From an uncultured Dorea sp. (GTDB lineage Bacteria; Bacillota; Clostridia; Lachnospirales; Lachnospiraceae): a stretch of DNA of 34,961 nt. The notes below the pieces were generated by a model. It saw only the letters and a list, made by a program, of their open reading frames with translations. It was not told the origin of the DNA and made no database searches. This document shows, in pieces, positions 30,928 to 34,961 of this stretch; position 1 is the first letter of the stretch; each line of letters starts with the position of its first letter. The stretch spans positions 1 through 34,961 of the forward strand of contig CAJTZE010000036.1 in the NCBI GenBank assembly GCA_910584265.1, written 5' to 3'. A program made the position numbers and the translations under genes.

Positions 30928-30967
30928 AAAAAAACAATCTGTACCATTAGATACGGATTGTTTTTTT
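30928..30967. terminator. Bidirectional terminator after the TIR gene
   Basis: AAAAAAACAATC-TGTA and TACG-GATTGTTTTTTT pair (with small mismatches) around an ACCATTAGA-type loop, with T-runs in both directions; it serves the TIR gene and the convergent TnpV gene. Confidence 0.8.
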
Positions 30968-30990
30968 GTTTACACACATTGCCTTAGATT

Positions 30991-31362
30991 TTAAATATAA
31001 ATTAGTTCATTTAAAATAATTTCTTCTGCTTGTTGGCGAATGCAATTCATTTTTTTAACCCATTCCATAAAACTGTCAGCCTTCATCTGTTCAGTAATAC
31101 CCTGTGCTGTTTTTAACTGTTTTACAATTTCACAAAAACGTTCTTGTGCCTGCTTGTCAACTTCAACAAGATATTCATTGAGATTTCCACTCGTAAGTAA
31201 ATTAATGTAGGCTACTCTACGGCAATACTGCAAAAAATATAGATGCCGTTGACCGTAAATACCAATTTCAAAATTTGCTATATCTGGCATTTCAAGATTT
31301 GGAATGACATAGTCGTTTTCCTTTCGGTATGTGCCGCCGAATTGTTCAAATAAAGATTTCAT
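30991..31362 (-). CDS. tnpV: TnpV-type transposon-encoded protein
   Basis: 123 residues matching the TnpV proteins of Tn4451-like elements: start KSLFEQFGGTYRKENDYVIPNL, YGQRHLYFLQYCRRVAYINLL, then TSGNLNEYLVEVDKQAQERF, VKQLKTAQGITEQMKADSFMEWV-KKMNCIR and the E-I-I-L-NE-L-I-Y ending. Its exact role is unknown; it is a marker gene of these elements and lies at the right edge here. Helical, cytosolic. Confidence 0.85.
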   Translation of the reverse strand: MKSLFEQFGGTYRKENDYVIPNLEMPDIANFEIGIYGQRHLYFLQYCRRVAYINLLTSGNLNEYLVEVDKQAQERFCEIVKQLKTAQGITEQMKADSFMEWVKKMNCIRQQAEEIILNELIYI

Positions 31363-31442
31363 TGTAGTTTCCTCCAGTATATTTAATTATTCCTACAAAT
31401 TCATCATAGCCAACCGTCTTTACAAATTTCCTAAAATGCCGC

Positions 31443-31486
31443 AAGGGACACTTCCTTATGTGAAGTGTCCCTTTAGGGCTCTTTTT
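31443..31486. repeat. Right-edge palindrome of the element, overlapping the SGNH gene end
   Basis: Perfect 11-bp stem AAGGGACACTT (31443-31453)/AAGTGTCCCTT (31463-31473) with a 9-base loop, then TAGGGCTCTTTTTT. The 17-base core (31449-31465) and GGCTCTTTTT (31477-31486) are inverted copies of those at the left edge. It overlaps the stop codon (31473-31475) and the last codons of the SGNH hydrolase gene, and works as an outward terminator-like structure. Confidence 0.7.
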
Positions 31487-32558
31487 TCTTTTTACGCTTT
31501 ATTCTGGAAATAAGGGCAGCGGCAAGGAGAATGAGCAGTATAACGCCGCCAGCGAGTATGCTTCTTTGGATCAGCCGTTCTCTCGCCGCCTTCTGCGCTT
31601 TAAGTTCCGCCGCTTTTTTCTCCGCGGCTATCCGCTCTTCTACAAGCTTAGCTTCTTCGGAATGCTCTTCGTCAGAGGCGTCCGTGATCTGGACGATCTG
31701 CATATCCAGGGAAGACTCTATCAGATTGCGGATTAATTCCTGCCCCTGCTGGTCAGGATGAAGGCCGTCGGACTGGGTATGCTCTGCGATGTCAGAATTT
31801 AGCAGGTCTACGACCTGATAATCGTATTCTTCTGCATGCTCATAGATGATCTCATTCATTTTCGCAATAAGATTTTTGACAATAGCATTCAGCGTGCCCG
31901 GCAGTTCGGCATTTTCTACGGGATTGTAGATGGCCGTTACCGCCATCTGGCTGCCATCTTTCCGAAAATGATGGATAGTTTCAACGGCAAGCACCCACTG
32001 CTCTTCAAAAGAGTCATAATCCCAGCTGGTAATCGCGCTTGCTACATCGACGAGCAGGAGAGGATTGCCGGAGATTCCTTCCTGTAGAGCCTGCAGCGCT
32101 TCACCGGCGGTATGGAAGGAGGTCTGGGTGTCCAGGATTTCCCGGGATACCTTTTTAAATTCGTTCATGAGATCGTTAGCGCCGACGGTCAGGGTGATAA
32201 TATCGGCTTTTGACAGCGCTTCCTGTTTTCCGGGCGGCGCCAGATACAGAGTGTTCAGCTTCTCAGTGGTCAGTCCGTTTTTGGTAAATTGGGAAAGCTC
32301 CGTATTTGTATGATTGACGGCCTGCAGGTCTTGGGCAATAAGAGAAGGATAGCTGATAAGCTCTGGGGTATCATCGGCACGGTAGCCGTTTGGGATGCTG
32401 TCTCCTAATGCCGTGTAATACAGAAGTTCCTCTTCGCGGCCGCCGGTATTTTCTGCGGAGGCTGTCAGGGAAGGGGAAACCAATACTGCTAAAGCAGTGA
32501 TGGCTGTTAAAAGTAAGCGGGCGGGCCGATGGTTATGTCTGTAAGCTGATGGTTTCAT
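31473..32558 (-). CDS. Secreted, membrane-anchored SGNH/GDSL hydrolase
   Basis: 361 residues from the ATG at 32558 (AAGGAAGGTG upstream). Signal peptide RPARLLLTAITALAVLVSPS with a likely cut after TASA. SGNH blocks: YTALGDSIPNGY (catalytic serine), TVGANDLMNE (Asn block) and DGLHPDQQG (Asp-His). A charged Glu/Ala/Lys helix (about 300-325) leads to a C-terminal hydrophobic segment (about 331-350) and a basic tail KRKKKKEP, so the enzyme is held on the outside of the membrane by its C-terminus. An esterase or lipase-type role on cell-wall or lipid esters is inferred. The last codons coincide with the element's right-edge repeat. Confidence 0.88.
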   Translation of the reverse strand: MKPSAYRHNHRPARLLLTAITALAVLVSPSLTASAENTGGREEELLYYTALGDSIPNGYRADDTPELISYPSLIAQDLQAVNHTNTELSQFTKNGLTTEKLNTLYLAPPGKQEALSKADIITLTVGANDLMNEFKKVSREILDTQTSFHTAGEALQALQEGISGNPLLLVDVASAITSWDYDSFEEQWVLAVETIHHFRKDGSQMAVTAIYNPVENAELPGTLNAIVKNLIAKMNEIIYEHAEEYDYQVVDLLNSDIAEHTQSDGLHPDQQGQELIRNLIESSLDMQIVQITDASDEEHSEEAKLVEERIAAEKKAAELKAQKAARERLIQRSILAGGVILLILLAAALISRIKRKKKKEP

Positions 32559-32681
32559 TCTCTTCACCTTCCTTGGATAAAATATAAGGACGGATGGACG
32601 CCCTATGGATTTATTATGTTCCTGTTTATTATATTCTATCATGCCTGTATTATTTCTTCTAGTATGAACAGACCGTAATGA

Positions 32682-32710
32682 TTGACTTTAATGCTTTAGA
32701 GGGTTAAGAT
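32682..32710 (+). promoter_or_regulatory. Promoter of the YfcC-like gene
   Basis: TTGACT (32682-32687), 17-base spacer, TAAGAT (32705-32710), 24 bases before the start codon. Confidence 0.6.
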
Positions 32711-32733
32711 GGACTATGATTGGAGGCATTGCC

Positions 32734-33858
32734 ATGAACGGAAATAACAGATACGGGCAGGAGCTTATTGTGGCTGACAGCTACAAAGAATGCGCGGGAG
32801 GGGCGTTTGGTGCATTGGATGCCTGCGGTATTCTGCGGTACATGCTGGGCCGGGTCTACCACAGATTTTCCAGTAAGAAATATACACTGCTGGTGGTTGT
32901 GACGCTGTTCTTTATGCTGCTTGGAACCTTTGCGGGCTCCTTTGAAGAGGCGGTGCCTCTGGTGCCTTTGGCCGCGGCGCTGTCCTATGCTATGGGCTGG
33001 GATGCCCTTCTGGGGCTTGGAATGAGCGTGCTTGCGGTGTGCTGCGGATTTTCTTCCGCGATAGGAAATCCCTTTACGGTGGGAATTGCCCAGCAGCTTG
33101 CGGGGCTTCCGATGTTTTCCGGTATGTGGTACCGGGCAGTCGGATTCGTAGTCTTTTTTGCGGTGCTGCTGTTCTTTTTGGTTTCCTACGCGAAGAAAAT
33201 CGAGAAGAATCCGGACGCATCTCCGGTATACGACCCGGCAAAGGAGGGGGAGTGGAAAAGCCTGCAGCTTGATATTTCCAGAGAGAGACAGATGGATTAT
33301 GCCCTGTATGCGTTCTGCGGATGCCTGGGCGCGGGGATTGGGGCGATACTTCTGTCAACCTTCTTGACGGTGCTGCAGGATTATCTGATGATCATTGTGG
33401 CGCTGGCGTTTCTTCTGCCGGGGGTTCTGGTTATATTGATGGCAAGCTCGGTCCGTTATACGCTGGAGTATGCGAAGGTGCTGGATACGATCCTGGAAGC
33501 CTTTGTCGGGATGACTGCGAGGATTTCTGCCGGAGCAGTGGTGCTGCTTCTCTACGGGCTGGTATTGCTTATGAACTTTTTTGTTCCTTCGGCTTCGGCA
33601 AAGGCATTTCTTCTTATGCCGCTGATTACGCCGGTTGCGCAGCTTTCCGGGATATCACTGCAGGTGGCGGTGCTTGCCTTTGCATTTGGCGACGGTTTTT
33701 CTAATACTTTTTATCCGACCAATCCGGTTCTGCTGATTTCATTGGGGTTATCCGGGGTCAGCTATGGAAAATGGGTGCGGTGGAGCATAAAGCTCCAGCT
33801 TCCGGTGCTGGTGATAACGGCGGTCATGCTTCTGGCGGCAAATGGATTTGGATACTAA
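32734..33858 (+). CDS. YfcC-family (C4-dicarboxylate/basic amino acid-type) transporter, short form
   Basis: 374 residues from the ATG at 32734, fixed by GGAGG seven bases upstream. Multi-pass membrane protein of the YfcC/DcuC-like group: LGTFAGSFEEAVPLVPLAAA, SSAIGNPFTVGIAQQLAG, VPSASAKAFLLMPLITPVAQ and GDGFSNTFYPTNPVLLISLG are family motifs with hairpin-like NPFT and NPVL turns. Typical members have 460-500 residues; here about 70-80 N-terminal residues (the first one or two membrane segments) are missing and the start is a polar stretch. A deletion close to the start is inferred; activity is uncertain. Followed after 35 bases by a nitroreductase gene. Confidence 0.75.
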   Translation: MNGNNRYGQELIVADSYKECAGGAFGALDACGILRYMLGRVYHRFSSKKYTLLVVVTLFFMLLGTFAGSFEEAVPLVPLAAALSYAMGWDALLGLGMSVLAVCCGFSSAIGNPFTVGIAQQLAGLPMFSGMWYRAVGFVVFFAVLLFFLVSYAKKIEKNPDASPVYDPAKEGEWKSLQLDISRERQMDYALYAFCGCLGAGIGAILLSTFLTVLQDYLMIIVALAFLLPGVLVILMASSVRYTLEYAKVLDTILEAFVGMTARISAGAVVLLLYGLVLLMNFFVPSASAKAFLLMPLITPVAQLSGISLQVAVLAFAFGDGFSNTFYPTNPVLLISLGLSGVSYGKWVRWSIKLQLPVLVITAVMLLAANGFGY

Positions 33859-33893
33859 CTTTGAAATGGATACTAGATGGATTGGAGATTTGT

Positions 33894-34724
33894 ATGAGTA
33901 AACAAGAAAGTGTAAACGCGCAGATTGATTTTGACAGCGGCAGTGCGGCGGATATGCATGTGGATGCGGCAAACAGCGGCGGTGTCATAAAGCAGTTAAT
34001 GGAGCGGAAATCGGTTCGGGCATTTGAGGAACGGCCGGTGCCCGAGGAGAAAAACGGATGATCCTTCAGGCGGCTATGGAAGCGCCTACAGCGGGAAATC
34101 AGCAGTTATATACAATTTTGGATATTACAGATCAGCATATCAAAGAGCGGCTGGCAGAGAGCTGCGACCACCAGCCCTTTATTGCGCGGGCGCCTATGGT
34201 GCTGGTATTCTGTGCAGACTGCCTGAAATGGTTTGATGCATACCGGGAGGCCGGATGTCTGGCAAGAGAGCCGGGGGGCGGGAGATCTGATGCTGGCGGT
34301 GACAGATACAGCGATCGCGGCGCAGAATGCCGTGACAGCGGCATGGAGCATGGGGATCGGCTCCTGCTATATCGGAGATATTATGGAGCAGTGCAAGACC
34401 CAGCGGAAGATACTGAATCTGCCGGAATATGTATTCCCGGCAGTGATGGCGGTCTTTGGATATCCGACAGAAAAGCAGAAGGAGCGTAAGAAACCGAAAC
34501 GTTTTGCTATGGAAGATATTGTCTGTGAAAATACCTATCGGAGAAAGGATGGAGAAGCCCTGCGCAGGATGTTCCGGGAGCGTGCCGGAGAGCAGAGCTA
34601 TGAGGGTTGGGTGAACAAATTCTGTGCCCGTAAATACAACAGTGGCTTTTTGCAGGAAATGACAAGGTCGGTAGAGGAATATCTCATGGAATACGGAGCA
34701 GGAGATACAGACAGGCATTTATAG
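33894..34724 (+). pseudogene. Nitroreductase-family gene with two frameshifts
   Basis: Start at the ATG 33894 (TGGAG upstream). Frame one encodes KQLMERKSVRAFEERPVPEE, then breaks in an A run at 34050-34054; adding one A restores MILQAAMEAPTAGNQQLYTI, and RAPMVLVFCADCLKWFDAYREAG. A G run at 34273-34278 breaks it again; removing one G restores GDLMLAVTDTAIAAQNAV, GIGSCYIGDIM and the tail to 34724. The two shifts cancel. Together they give a full-length FMN-dependent nitroreductase of about 276 residues (FMN-binding RKSVR and PTAGNQQ regions intact). Both are in homopolymers, so sequencing error is possible; otherwise the gene is dead. Confidence 0.8.
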
Positions 34725-34799
34725 CTTATCTGCCGCCGGGTTGTTTGTCAAAATGAAACCGTCTGCATAGAATGGTATAAAAAGTGTTAGGAGCAGTTT

Positions 34800-34847
34800 A
34801 TGCCTTATTCAATTATGATGGACGCCGGGCACGGAGGTTGTAGATAA
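34800..34847 (+). pseudogene. Truncated start of an N-acetylmuramoyl-L-alanine amidase
   Basis: AGGAGC before an ATG, then MPYSIMMDAGHGG, the beginning of an Amidase_3 enzyme (the first zinc histidine in DAGHGG). A stop follows two codons later. The remaining bases (34848-34961) read in a different frame as DENNENTRRKATVVPIKIEY, ending TGA, which looks like the tail of another, unrecognised gene. Seen: the abrupt end. Inferred: truncation by a rearrangement near the window edge. Confidence 0.65.
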
Positions 34848-34961
34848 CGCAAGTGATGAAAACAACGAAAATACAAGGAGAAAGGCAACTGTTGTACCTA
34901 TTAAAATAGAATATGTGTGAGAGGACAAGCCTTTCAGTAATGTAGACGTTCAGAAATGAGC

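Larger units (their letters stand above)
22388..31486. mobile_element. Tn4451-like integrative/mobilizable element with export and TIR cargo
   Basis: About 9.1 kb, AT-rich compared with both flanks, holding a large serine recombinase (TnpX/TndX type), a TnpV protein, sigma/HTH regulators, an oriT-like region, and cargo (TetR-CDF-MATE, TIR protein). No relaxase, coupling protein or type IV secretion gene is present, so it can at most be mobilised by others. Its edges carry related palindromes in opposite orientation (22388-22436 and 31443-31486). The exact ends are uncertain: they may lie a few tens of bases inside those palindromes if these belong to the host. Confidence 0.75.

Noticed and set aside
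1..34961. CRISPR array or rRNA genes
   Set aside because: No regularly spaced direct repeats and no rRNA-like sequence were seen.

Overview
The window looks like a chromosomal segment of an anaerobic gut-type Firmicute, most likely Lachnospiraceae (Clostridium scindens/hylemonae/Dorea-like). This is inferred from AGGAGG-type ribosome binding sites, radical-SAM [FeFe]-hydrogenase maturation (HydE), a DUF5692 membrane protein, a BlaI/BlaR1 pair, ECF-type vitamin uptake and a TnpX/TnpV-type mobile element. No marker gene fixes the species. The host part is moderately GC-rich; a block at about 22.4-31.5 kb is clearly AT-rich and foreign.

Layout. 0.05-0.5 kb: decayed ATPase gene. 0.6-1.4 kb: deoC. 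1.4-6.3 kb: a FadR-type GntR repressor divergent from an operon of a 976-residue Fe-S/FAD oxidoreductase, hypA and hypB. 6.4-10 kb: HD-domain protein, small membrane protein, Na+/alanine-type symporter and a divergent LysR gene broken by an internal deletion. 10.3-11.5 kb: Rrf2 regulator and tcdA. 11.6-13.5 kb: DUF5692 membrane protein with a consensus promoter and a second FadR-type regulator. The operator TGGT-N3-ACCA, the known FadR-subfamily pattern, occurs before the flavoprotein operon (once) and before the DUF5692 gene (twice), so the two loci look like one small regulon run by two paralogous repressors.

13.7-19.1 kb: cysK, a lone hydE, a 777-residue membrane-anchored protein made of two copies of one domain, then a convergent BlaR1-like sensor that has lost its protease part, and BlaI. 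Two perfect BlaI-type boxes (TACA-N2-TGTA) lie at the promoter of the two-domain protein. That gene and the sensor gene appear to have lost their 3' ends in one deletion. 19.1-21.2 kb: cobalamin riboswitch, DUF4430 (transcobalamin-C-like) lipoprotein and ECF S-component, a probable B12 capture and uptake pair; then a permuted NlpC/P60-like protein. 21.2-22.4 kb: a scar joining the 5' end of an rpiR-type regulator to the 3' end of a GH1 phospho-glucosidase gene, then rpiB and tRNA-Ser(CGA).

22.4-31.5 kb: an integrated element of the Tn4451 kind. It carries a TTG-started large serine recombinase, a small ORF, two sigma/HTH regulators, a degenerate DtxR-type regulator, a TetR-CDF-MATE export cassette with TetR operators, an oriT-like set of hairpins without any relaxase, a TIR-domain protein (candidate NAD-consuming defence effector) and TnpV. 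Its two edges hold related palindromes in inverted orientation. 31.5-34.96 kb: secreted SGNH hydrolase, short YfcC-like transporter, nitroreductase-family gene with two homopolymer frameshifts, and a truncated amidase start.

The strongest leads for something undescribed are the TIR protein beside the orphan oriT, the two-repressor regulon joining the flavoprotein-hypAB operon to DUF5692, the riboswitch-DUF4430-ECF cassette, and the BlaI-controlled two-domain protein.
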